From positions 973 through 17,253 of the forward strand of contig MAGV01000084.1 of assembly GCA_001717015.1 (NCBI GenBank): DNA of 16,281 nt, read 5' to 3'. Every line of letters begins with the position of its first letter. The first letter of the stretch is position 1. The notes below the pieces were generated by a model. That model saw nothing but the letters and a program-made list of their open reading frames with translations. It was not told the origin of the DNA and did no database searches. This document shows, piece after piece, positions 6,171 through 13,116 of the stretch. Made by a program: the position numbers and the translations under genes. Origin of the DNA: Candidatus Methanosuratincola petrocarbonis (ex Vanwonterghem et al. 2016) (GTDB lineage: Archaea > Thermoproteota > Methanomethylicia > Methanomethylicales > Methanomethylicaceae).

Positions 6171-7637
6171 TTGCTGTCCCTCCATAAGAACCCAAAAGGG
6201 CTGGAGCAGAAGTCTCTCGAGATCGCAGGGGAGCTTTCATCGATCCCACCCGGCGAGCCAGTCCTTGTGGTATGCCACCTTGACGCTGATGGGATAACCT
6301 CAGGAAGCATAATCGCCTCCGCACTTCTTAGGTCAGGGGTTGCTCCCCACATAAGGGTAGTTAAGCAGCTGGATGAGGCTGCGATCGCCGAGATCCTACC
6401 GATCAAGGCTAAATACGTCATATTCACCGACATGGGTAGTGGGCAAAGGCAGCTCCTCGAGAGGTTCGGGTCCGCTGAGAGGCGCATCTTCATCATCGAC
6501 CACCACCAGCCCCCTCCCAAGGAAGGTGATGGCGCAGGGGCAGTCGGCAGCATATTGGAGCTAAACCCCCACTTCTTTGGGTTTGACGGGTCGAATGAGA
6601 TATCCGCATCGGGCACTGCATTCTTGGTTGCCAAGAAGATGTCTTCCGAGAACGCTTCGCTTGCACCCCTGGCGATCGTCGGCGCACTCGGGGATATGCA
6701 GGATAAGGGGGATCGCGGCTCTCTGGTTGGACTCAACGCCTCAATCGCGGAGGATGCCCAGAGATCCGGGCTGATCGCCATTTCAAAGGGACTCAAGCTC
6801 TATGGCTTCGAGTCAAGGCCTCTCGTCAAGTCTATGGAGTACACGCTCAACCCCTACCTGCCCGGGCTTAGCGGAGACGAGGGGGCTTGCTTCAAGTTCC
6901 TGAAGAGTGCTGGGGTCGAGCCCCGCAAGCAGGACGGCAGCTGGAGGTCCATCTCGGATCTCTCGAACGATGAGATCCGCCAGGTCACAAGCGCTCTGAT
7001 AAAATACCTTATCTCCCAAGGGCTCTCGAGCCAGGAGGCGGAAAGCGTCGTGGGCGTCCTGTATACGATAAAATCCGAGGCTGCAGACTCTCCCCTGAGG
7101 GACGCCAGGGAGTATGCCTCGTCGGTCAATGCCTGCGGGCGCCTGGGGAAGTATGGCTTGGGTGTGGCTCTATGCCTTGGAGACCGGGCAGGTGCGCTCA
7201 CGGAGCTCAGGGAGCTTATCTCGGAGTACAGGAAGAAGATCTCGGGCTACCTCAGGTGGATTGAAAACAACCCCTCGTCCCTGAGGGTGATGAACAGCGT
7301 CCAGGTGATTCTTGCGGGGAGCAATATCGACGACCGGATGATCGGGACTATCATCTCGATCGCCTTTTCCATGAAACCTTTCACGCGGAGCAGGCCCATT
7401 TTTGGGCTCTCGAATGCAGAGGGGGTCGTCAAGGTGTCCGCAAGGGGGACCCCCGATCTGGTGCGGAGGGGGCTCAATCTCGGGTCCGCAATAAGGGAAG
7501 CCTCCGAGCAGGTGGGGGGCACAGGGGGAGGACACAACATCGCAGCCGGTGGGCAGATCCCTGTCGGCAAGGAGGAGGCGTTTATATCGATAGTAGACGG
7601 GATAGTCGCAAAGATGATTGGGGGCGTCAAGCTCTGA
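6171..7637 (+). CDS. RecJ-like DHH-family phosphoesterase/exonuclease
   Basis: This is a 488-residue DHH-DHHA1 protein of the archaeal RecJ type. Some members (GAN) bind GINS in the replisome, others degrade single-stranded DNA or RNA. Motif I is CHLDADG (about 35-41), motif II IFTDMGSG (Asp87), motif III IIDHHQP (110-114), motif IV GALGDMQDKG, and the DHHA1 domain ends with GGTGGGHNIAAGG near 453-465, so all catalytic blocks are present. The start is TTG 6171 after GGGGGG. An in-frame TGA at 6156 rules out a longer form. The neighbouring S15, Pcc1 and S3Ae genes accompany this nuclease in many archaea. Whether it is GAN or a paralogous RecJ cannot be decided here. Confidence 0.9.
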   Translation: MLSLHKNPKGLEQKSLEIAGELSSIPPGEPVLVVCHLDADGITSGSIIASALLRSGVAPHIRVVKQLDEAAIAEILPIKAKYVIFTDMGSGQRQLLERFGSAERRIFIIDHHQPPPKEGDGAGAVGSILELNPHFFGFDGSNEISASGTAFLVAKKMSSENASLAPLAIVGALGDMQDKGDRGSLVGLNASIAEDAQRSGLIAISKGLKLYGFESRPLVKSMEYTLNPYLPGLSGDEGACFKFLKSAGVEPRKQDGSWRSISDLSNDEIRQVTSALIKYLISQGLSSQEAESVVGVLYTIKSEAADSPLRDAREYASSVNACGRLGKYGLGVALCLGDRAGALTELRELISEYRKKISGYLRWIENNPSSLRVMNSVQVILAGSNIDDRMIGTIISIAFSMKPFTRSRPIFGLSNAEGVVKVSARGTPDLVRRGLNLGSAIREASEQVGGTGGGHNIAAGGQIPVGKEEAFISIVDGIVAKMIGGVKL

Positions 7638-7648
7638 GGTCAGAGATA

Positions 7649-7900
7649 CTGATCGAACGGGACTACGGGAGCCATGAAACTGCTGAGACCGTCATGCGCG
7701 CGGTCTCCCCAGACAACAAGGGGGCTCCTGCCGGGACAGAGATAGATGTCTCGGCTTCAGGCGGGAAACTGACAGTCAGGATCGCCTCGTCCAGCGACCT
7801 GCAGTCCTTCCTGCGGACGGTCGACGACCTGCTCTTCTGCATCCAAACCGCAGAGCGCGCGATAGCCTCGCTGGGGAAAAAATCCGGTCCAAATCCCTGA
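7649..7900 (+). CDS. pcc1: KEOPS subunit Pcc1, probably with a non-canonical start
   Basis: Pcc1 is the small dimerising KEOPS subunit that holds Kae1 and helps bind tRNA. Visible family features are MRAVSPDNKGAP at the end of the first helix, the strands TEIDVSAS and KLTVRIASS, then DLQSFLRTVDDLLFCIQTAERA, the long C-terminal helix. The first ATG in frame (7694) falls inside helix 1 and would remove strand 1, yielding only 68 residues. Family-like sequence (EILIERDYGSHETAETV) continues upstream without any ATG, GTG or TTG. GAGGT at 7636-7640 best serves CTG 7649 or ATA 7646. I place the start at CTG 7649 (83 residues, a normal length). CTG 7634, overlapping the RecJ TGA, is another option. 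Confidence 0.8.
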   Translation: MIERDYGSHETAETVMRAVSPDNKGAPAGTEIDVSASGGKLTVRIASSSDLQSFLRTVDDLLFCIQTAERAIASLGKKSGPNP

Positions 7901-7905
7901 AAACA

Positions 7906-7917
7906 AGTTTATATTGA
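7906..7917 (+). promoter_or_regulatory. TATA box of S3Ae
   Basis: AAGTTTATATTG lies just after the pcc1 stop and is one of the best box A matches in the window. Transcription would begin near 7934-7940, about 15-20 bases before the S3Ae ATG. Confidence 0.65.
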
Positions 7918-7928
7918 TCTTCTTCTTT

Positions 7929-7951
7929 TCTCACCTGATACTGCGGTGAGA
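7929..7951 (+). promoter_or_regulatory. Hairpin enclosing the S3Ae ribosome-binding site
   Basis: TCTCACC (7929-7935) is the exact reverse complement of GGTGAGA (7945-7951), with a 9-base loop between. The 3' arm is the Shine-Dalgarno site of S3Ae, three bases before the ATG at 7954. If transcription starts upstream of 7929 the stem would hide the site. If it starts near 7936 the 5' arm is not transcribed, and the repeat would instead straddle the start point. Confidence 0.5.
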
Positions 7952-7953
7952 TC

Positions 7954-8586
7954 ATGTCCGAAACGAAAGCACCGGTTAAATTGAAGGATAAGTGGCGGCA
8001 GAAGAAGTGGTATAATGTATTCGCACCTGCCGCTTTCGGCAATGTCGAGATCGGAAAAACTCTAGCTGATGATCCGCAGAAGCTGGTCGGTCGCGTATTG
8101 GAGACGACCCTCTACAACATAACCGAGGACTTCTCGCTTCTGCACGTCAAGCTGCACTTCAGGATCACGAAGGTCGAGGGCGATAAGGCATACACGATGT
8201 TCATAGGCCATGACCTTGCGAGGGACTACCTGAGGAGCCTCGTGAGGAGGGGCGGATCCAGGATAGACGGGATATTCAATATGGTCACGAAGGACGGCTA
8301 CAAGGTCCGTGTTGGCATCATCGCTCTCTCAGCCGTGAGGACGAAGAGCTCGCAGAAGCGTATGATACGCCACCTGATGGAGGACACCGTCAACAAGAAG
8401 AGCGCGCAGCTGCTCTACGACGAGCTGGCGCAGCAGCTAGTCCTCGGCAAGATCGCCTCAGAGATATACAATGCTGCAAAATCAGTCTACCCCCTGAGGA
8501 AGATCGAGGTCAGGAAGAGCGAGCTCGTTGAGGCAGGGTCCCCTGTCCAGCCCGCTCCGCAGCCCGAGGCACAGCCGCCCCAGTAA
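7954..8586 (+). CDS. rps3ae: 30S ribosomal protein S3Ae
   Basis: S3Ae (eS1) is a small-subunit protein of archaea and eukaryotes sitting near the mRNA exit. The 210-residue product shows KDKWRQKKWYNVFAPAAFG (about 11-29), the standard N-terminal signature, then ETTLYNITEDFS, KLHFRITKVEGDKAYTMFIGHDL and RDYLRSLVRRGGSRIDGIF. The conserved helical end has LLYDELAQQLVLGKIASEIY and YPLRKIEVRKSE. A Pro/Gln/Glu-rich tail of about 18 residues follows and is probably disordered. It starts at ATG 7954 with GGTGAG at 7945-7950. It has its own TATA box after pcc1, though readthrough from the S15-recJ-pcc1 genes is possible. Length and motifs are normal. Confidence 0.95.
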   Translation: MSETKAPVKLKDKWRQKKWYNVFAPAAFGNVEIGKTLADDPQKLVGRVLETTLYNITEDFSLLHVKLHFRITKVEGDKAYTMFIGHDLARDYLRSLVRRGGSRIDGIFNMVTKDGYKVRVGIIALSAVRTKSSQKRMIRHLMEDTVNKKSAQLLYDELAQQLVLGKIASEIYNAAKSVYPLRKIEVRKSELVEAGSPVQPAPQPEAQPPQ

Positions 8587-8590
8587 AAAC

Positions 8591-8603
8591 CTATTTTATT
8601 ACC
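8591..8603 (+). promoter_or_regulatory. TATA box of the glmM operon
   Basis: CTATTTTATTACC, just after the S3Ae stop, is centred about 26 bases before ATG 8623. That is the spacing expected for a leaderless transcript, and no ribosome-binding site is visible before glmM. Confidence 0.5.
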
Positions 8604-8622
8604 TGCCCCCCATTCTCTTTTG

Positions 8623-9978
8623 ATGTCAAAAATGGAGCACCTGGTCAGCAGCTCTGGATTGAGAGGAATCGCGATGGAAGAGGTAACGCCAGACCTCTTC
8701 CTCAAGTGCGGGCTGGCAGCCTCCTCCATGAAGCCAGGCACGTACGCGGTCGGATACGACGTTAGGTCGACCTCGCCCCTCCTTGCCGATGCGTTTCGAT
8801 GCGGGCTGAATGCAGGGGGGTCGCAAACAGTCTCATACGGGCTAATGCCGACGCCGGCGCTTGCTTTCTTGTCCAGAGGGCTTGCAGGCGGCGTGATGAT
8901 CACCGCGAGCCACAACCCCCCGCAGTACAACGGGGCGAAGCTATTCGATGGGAGGGGAGCCTCTTGGAAGCCTTCGGACTACCTCGCACTGGTCGATTCC
9001 ATGAAGGGCAACGTCCAGTGCAGGGGGTGGGATTCGGTGGGATCCTCGAGGCATGGCGCCGGCATCTACAGGTATCTGGAATGGCTTGCATCCAGGCGGG
9101 CATTCAGAAAGGGTTGGCGCGTTGGGCTGGACCCAGGGAACGGGTCGACATGCCTGACTGCACCGTTGGCGTTCGAGTCTGCAGGGTGCAGCCTGGAGGC
9201 GATCAACTCGCACCCGGATCCGCTCTTCAAGGGGAGGGGGTCCGAGCCGAAAGAATCCTCGCTCTCGCAACTCTCACAGCTAGTAAAGTCCAAAGGGCTT
9301 GATGTGGGGTTCGCATACGATGGCGACGGAGACCGGTTCACGGTGGTGGACGAGTGTGGCCGGTGCCTGAAGCAGGATGTGGCGCTTGCATTCGTCGCCT
9401 CGGAGATGGTAAAAGGCGGAAGGAAGGACATCGTCGTCAATGTCGATACCTCGTCAGTGGTCGATTTCATGGTTGAGGGCGCAGGGGGGAGGGTCCACCG
9501 TGCTCCTGTTGGGGATGTCTACGTTCTGGAGGAGCTCCTCGATCTAGGGGGCCCTTTCGGCGGGGAGACTTGCGGGGCATGGATATTCCCTGAGGAGTCT
9601 CTCTGCCCCGATGGCGTCCTCTCCTCGATAATCTTCCTTTCGCTGCTGGAGGAGTCGGGGCTCCGCCCCTCTGAAGTTTGCGCAGGGGTCCCGATCTTCT
9701 ACACCGAGAGGCGGTCTGTACCATGCCGGAGCAGCATTAAGGAGGCGCTGATGCGGGCCGTCTCATCCAAGGCGCTCGGGTGGTTCGGCGGGGTGAATGT
9801 GGAGGACCTTGATGGCGTGAGGGTCAGCTTGGCTGACCGCTCTTGGGTTCTGATCCGCCCCTCGGGGACCGAGCCCCTCATCAGGATAACCTCGGAGTCC
9901 CAGGAAAGTTCTGTTGCAAAAGAGCTTGCTGATCGTGCTGTGGCGCTCATAAATGCTGCAATGGGTGATCTTAAATGA
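8623..9978 (+). CDS. glmM: Phosphoglucosamine mutase (alpha-D-phosphohexomutase family)
   Basis: This alpha-phosphohexomutase most likely converts glucosamine-6-phosphate to glucosamine-1-phosphate for UDP-GlcNAc synthesis. The 451-residue length and all four family loops fit: phosphoserine loop MITASHNPPQYNG (Ser96), metal loop AYDGDGDRF (233-238), sugar-binding loop FGGETCGAWIFPE (312-324), and phosphate loop IRPSGTEPLIRI near the C-terminus. The GGExCGAWIFP form resembles archaeal GlmM rather than the GEESGH of general phosphomannomutases, and the next gene supports the GlmM role. A phosphomannomutase or phosphoglucomutase activity is possible. The start may be TTG 8620, ATG 8623 or ATG 8632; I chose 8623 from TATA spacing. 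Its TGA overlaps the next ATG. Confidence 0.88.
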   Translation: MSKMEHLVSSSGLRGIAMEEVTPDLFLKCGLAASSMKPGTYAVGYDVRSTSPLLADAFRCGLNAGGSQTVSYGLMPTPALAFLSRGLAGGVMITASHNPPQYNGAKLFDGRGASWKPSDYLALVDSMKGNVQCRGWDSVGSSRHGAGIYRYLEWLASRRAFRKGWRVGLDPGNGSTCLTAPLAFESAGCSLEAINSHPDPLFKGRGSEPKESSLSQLSQLVKSKGLDVGFAYDGDGDRFTVVDECGRCLKQDVALAFVASEMVKGGRKDIVVNVDTSSVVDFMVEGAGGRVHRAPVGDVYVLEELLDLGGPFGGETCGAWIFPEESLCPDGVLSSIIFLSLLEESGLRPSEVCAGVPIFYTERRSVPCRSSIKEALMRAVSSKALGWFGGVNVEDLDGVRVSLADRSWVLIRPSGTEPLIRITSESQESSVAKELADRAVALINAAMGDLK

Positions 9979-11255
9979 AGGGCGTTATACTCGCTGCTGG
10001 GAAGGGTGAGAGGCTGGACCCTCTGAACAGCAGCCGTCCTAAGCACATCCTTCCCATAGGGGGTTCGCCCCTCATCTTCCACACAATCCGCGCGATGAAA
10101 TGCGCCGGGATAAATGAGATAATAATTGTCGTCCACCACATGGGTGACCAGATTGCTTCGTGCGTAGGCGACGGCAGCGCATTCTCGGTCGGGGTCAATT
10201 ATGTGGATCAGGGGCGCCCAGGGGGGACTGGCGACGCACTCCGGGCGGCTGCGCCGCTAATCGGAAGCGACGACTTCCTGCTCGTCTACGGAGACCTCGC
10301 ATTCAAGCCCTCGTATCTGGCTGAGATGGTATCCCTTTGGGAGGGATCTGGCAAGCAGGGGGCGGTGATCGGCGCGGTGAGACTTCCCAACGCTTCCGAA
10401 TACGGTGCCATTGAATCGAGCGGCGGGCATCTCGTGCGGATAATGGAAAAGACCTCCCTGCCAGCGCCTGGTCTGGTTAACGCCGGCATGTATGTCCTCC
10501 CAGGCAGTCTGCTCAAGTACCTTGGAATCACGCCCCTTTCGGAGAGGGGTGAATACGAGCTGACCACCACGATCAACATCGCCGCTGAGGACGGGATGGC
10601 TTTTTCGGTATATGAGCTGAAGGACGGGGGATGGGTCGATGTTGGGAGGCCTTGGAACGTGCTCGAGGCAAACCGGCTCCTGCTTGACGAGCTGGTGAGG
10701 GGGACGCTGGTCGAGGGAACCGTAGAAGACGGGGTCCAGATAAGGGGGGGAGTTGTAATCGAAAGGGGCGCCACCGTCCTCTCCGGCGCATACATCGAGG
10801 GCCCCGTCTGGATCTCTTCCGGCTGCAGGGTCGGGCCCAACTGCTACCTCAGGCCCTACACTTACTTGGCACAAGGCGTTAGGGTGGGCAATGCATGCGA
10901 GATCAAGGGCAGCGTAATTATGGAACGAACCCACATAGGCCACCTCTCTTACATAGGTGACAGCGTTCTGGGCAGGGGCTGCAACATAGGTGCGGGGACC
11001 ATCACCGCTAACCTGAGGTTTGACGAAAGAAATGTCAGGGCATCCTTGAAGGGGAAGGTGGTGGACACTGGCCACCGGAAGCTGGGCGCCTTCCTTGGGG
11101 ACGGGGTGAAGACCGGTATCAACGTCTCGATCTACCCTGGGGTGAAGATCGGGCACTCGAGCTGGATAGGCCCGCACTCCACAGTCCAAAGGGATATCCC
11201 CCCTGAGACCGTGGTCATCCCAAGGGCGGAATTTGAAATGCGCCCCAGGCGGTGA
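9975..11255 (+). CDS. glmU: Bifunctional GlmU-type sugar-1-phosphate nucleotidylyltransferase/acetyltransferase
   Basis: The N-terminal half (about 1-225) is a nucleotidyltransferase with LAAGKGERLDPL and SRPKHILPI (residues 6-28), GGTGDALRAA, LLVYGDLAF and GWVDVGRPWNVLEANR. The C-terminal half (about 245-426) is a left-handed beta-helix of hexapeptide repeats that includes ERTHIGHLSYIGDSVLG and GAGTITANLRFDE, matching the acetyl-CoA site of the Sulfolobus ST0452 type. It probably acetylates GlcN-1-P and couples it to UTP to yield UDP-GlcNAc, used for N-glycans and cell-surface sugars. ATG 9975 overlaps the glmM stop as ATGA, and GGTGATC at 9964-9970 is a near-perfect ribosome-binding site. 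The overlap with glmM strongly links the two steps. Other sugars or nucleotides could be used. Confidence 0.9.
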   Translation: MKGVILAAGKGERLDPLNSSRPKHILPIGGSPLIFHTIRAMKCAGINEIIIVVHHMGDQIASCVGDGSAFSVGVNYVDQGRPGGTGDALRAAAPLIGSDDFLLVYGDLAFKPSYLAEMVSLWEGSGKQGAVIGAVRLPNASEYGAIESSGGHLVRIMEKTSLPAPGLVNAGMYVLPGSLLKYLGITPLSERGEYELTTTINIAAEDGMAFSVYELKDGGWVDVGRPWNVLEANRLLLDELVRGTLVEGTVEDGVQIRGGVVIERGATVLSGAYIEGPVWISSGCRVGPNCYLRPYTYLAQGVRVGNACEIKGSVIMERTHIGHLSYIGDSVLGRGCNIGAGTITANLRFDERNVRASLKGKVVDTGHRKLGAFLGDGVKTGINVSIYPGVKIGHSSWIGPHSTVQRDIPPETVVIPRAEFEMRPRR

Positions 11256-12811
11256 ATTGTATACCGCTCGAAAGGAACGTAATCAAGAAAGACCACCGGA
11301 AGGTAAGGCTAAGGTTCGCGCTGGCTTACCCGAGCCCATATTTCGTCGGGATGAGCAACCTGGCAGTCCGGCTACTCTATGAGCTCATAAACAGCAGGGA
11401 GGACTGCCTCTGCGAGCGCTTCTTCTTCTCGGGGTTCAGGGTCCCTCCGGTCAGCCTGGAATCGAACCTCCCGCTGGCCGAGTTCGATGTCGTGGGATTT
11501 TCCCTCCAGCATGAGATCGACTATCTCCGCATGCTTGACATGCTTGACTCTTCCTCGATCGAGCTTCTTGCGTCACGAAGGAAGCGCCCCATAGTGATCG
11601 CCGGCGGACCAGCCATATCTTCCAACCCATCCCCCCTTGAGGATTTCGTCGATCTCTTTGTCGTCGGCGAGTCCGAGCCTGTCCTTGACCACCTCCTTGA
11701 CAGGCTCTCTGAAGGACATGCGCCTGAGCAGCTGGCAGGATCCAGGCCCGGTCTTTACGTCCCAGGTTTCGAGGCTGAGCGGGGGCGTGTGGAATCGCTC
11801 GAGGATGCGCCGCACGCGCTCAGGCAGGTCCACCCCGTCTCAGGGCAGGGCTTCTCCTCGACGTTCTTGCTCGAGGTCAGCAGGGGCTGCAACAGGGGGT
11901 GTAGGTTCTGCCTGGAGTGCTTCCTCTACAGGCCCAAGCGAGAGCGCTCCTCCAGGAGGGTGAAGGAGATCTTGGAGCAGGGGCTCTCCCTTTCGGGCCT
12001 CGATCGGGTCACGTGCATAAGCTCTGCGTTCTTCGACCACAGGGAGATAGGTGATATCTTGGCATGGATGCGCGACAGGCACGTGAGGTACTCGCTGCCG
12101 TCTGTTCGGATCTCCAGGACGGGTAGCGATCTCGCCGAGCTCCTTGCCGCAGGGGGGCAGCGGTCAATCACGATCGCCCCCGAGTCCCCGTCAAGCCGCC
12201 TGAGGGAGGTGATAAACAAGCCCCTCGACGAATCGGAACTGGTGGGGCTCCTCGAGGCATCCCGCAGGGCAGGCATAAGATCCCTGAAGCTTTATTTCAT
12301 GGTGGGGATACCTGGCGAAGGCATGCCAGATCTGGAGCAGTTGCGGTCAATGCTCTCAGGGGCGATCTCGGCAGGCTTCGACCCGAGATCGATCCACGTA
12401 AGCGTGAACCCCATGATCCCAAAGGGGAATACGCCATTCCAATGGGCACGAATCGTCAGTGAGCCAGATTACAGATCCAGGGTATCCATGATGAGGAAGA
12501 TCTGCTCTGACTTGGGGATACGGCGGTTCGAGTCGATGGACTACAGGTGGGGCGCAATCCAGGCATTTCTATCCACATCGGGGAGAGGTGCCTCATCCGT
12601 CCTGCTCCTTGCGCTCAAGGACATCTCCGAGGGGGGTCAAGGCGACCTCGGCACATGGAGGCGCGTGCTGAAGGGCATCGGGAAGGACTTCGAGACGATA
12701 CAGCCTAACTATTCCGAGGGCGATGTTCTCCCCTGGGAACTGATAAAAGGGGGTCCAAGCAGATCTCTATTGCTGAATGAATACCGGAGGGCGGTCGGGG
12801 GGCAGAGCTGA
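11252..12811 (+). CDS. Radical SAM protein with N-terminal B12-binding-like domain (COG1032)
   Basis: The 519-residue protein begins with a Rossmann-like region (about 18-160) with AYPSPYFVGMSNLAVRLLYEL, VVGFSLQHEIDYLRMLDML, PIVIAGGPAISSNPSPL and DLFVVGESEPVLDHL. This resembles B12-binding domains but lacks the DxHxxG cobalt-ligand motif. The radical SAM core follows, with SRGCNRGCRFC holding the 4Fe-4S cysteines Cys213, Cys217 and Cys220, then SITIAPESPS and LKLYFMVGIPGEG. The reaction is unknown; YgiQ-like and TIGR03960-like proteins have the same layout. GTG 11252 overlaps the glmU TGA as GTGA, so it is translationally coupled to glmU. That hints at a role near amino-sugar or cell-surface metabolism, but only by context. 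Confidence 0.85.
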   Translation: MNCIPLERNVIKKDHRKVRLRFALAYPSPYFVGMSNLAVRLLYELINSREDCLCERFFFSGFRVPPVSLESNLPLAEFDVVGFSLQHEIDYLRMLDMLDSSSIELLASRRKRPIVIAGGPAISSNPSPLEDFVDLFVVGESEPVLDHLLDRLSEGHAPEQLAGSRPGLYVPGFEAERGRVESLEDAPHALRQVHPVSGQGFSSTFLLEVSRGCNRGCRFCLECFLYRPKRERSSRRVKEILEQGLSLSGLDRVTCISSAFFDHREIGDILAWMRDRHVRYSLPSVRISRTGSDLAELLAAGGQRSITIAPESPSSRLREVINKPLDESELVGLLEASRRAGIRSLKLYFMVGIPGEGMPDLEQLRSMLSGAISAGFDPRSIHVSVNPMIPKGNTPFQWARIVSEPDYRSRVSMMRKICSDLGIRRFESMDYRWGAIQAFLSTSGRGASSVLLLALKDISEGGQGDLGTWRRVLKGIGKDFETIQPNYSEGDVLPWELIKGGPSRSLLLNEYRRAVGGQS

Positions 12812-13116
12812 TGGGGTTTTCAGAGAAGGAGCTGAAGAGGGATTATCCCAACCTCTACAGGGAGATCAGCTCCGATTCGGGAAGTGGGCACTCCTTCAAG
12901 GTTGACAGGGGCAGGGGGTACGATCCGTCCATTATAGACTTCCTTCAGCGGTGCAGCACAGACGCGGAAGGCCTAGAGGTCATTGACTTCATGGAAAAGA
13001 GGGGCGAGATCTCGAAGGCCTATGCCGCCTCACTGAGGAAAAGGATCGCGGAATCCGGTATAAGGTCTTTCGGGGAGAAGAGGGAGTCGGGCTACTACTT
13101 CAAGAAGTTCGGCTAA
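12811..13116 (+). CDS. DUF2095-like conserved archaeal protein
   Basis: This is a small soluble protein of 101 residues with no transmembrane segment, cysteine cluster or obvious catalytic motif. It begins MGFSEKELKRDYPNLYREI, has a central predicted helix pair YDPSIIDFLQRCSTDAEGLEVIDFMEKRGEI (written here as YDPSIIDFLQRCSTD then AEGLEVIDFMEKRGEI), and ends with a basic segment, IRSFGEKRESGYYFKKFG. This pattern resembles the archaeal DUF2095 family as I recall it, whose function is unknown. ATG 12811 shares its first base with the TGA of the radical SAM gene, so translation is probably coupled. Its TAA overlaps the stop of the GTPase on the other strand by four bases. The context suggests a partner or accessory of the radical SAM enzyme, but nothing in the sequence proves it. 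Confidence 0.6.
   Translation: MGFSEKELKRDYPNLYREISSDSGSGHSFKVDRGRGYDPSIIDFLQRCSTDAEGLEVIDFMEKRGEISKAYAASLRKRIAESGIRSFGEKRESGYYFKKFG

Noticed and set aside
6068..6796. Minus-strand open frame of 242 codons
   Set aside because: It is antisense to the RecJ-like gene and the end of S15. The product is Ser/Pro-rich with no family pattern, typical of a shadow frame.
10257..11189. Long open frame of 310 codons on the minus strand
   Set aside because: It lies wholly opposite glmU, whose motifs are clear on the plus strand. The translation has no recognisable domain and is a by-product of GC-rich codon use.
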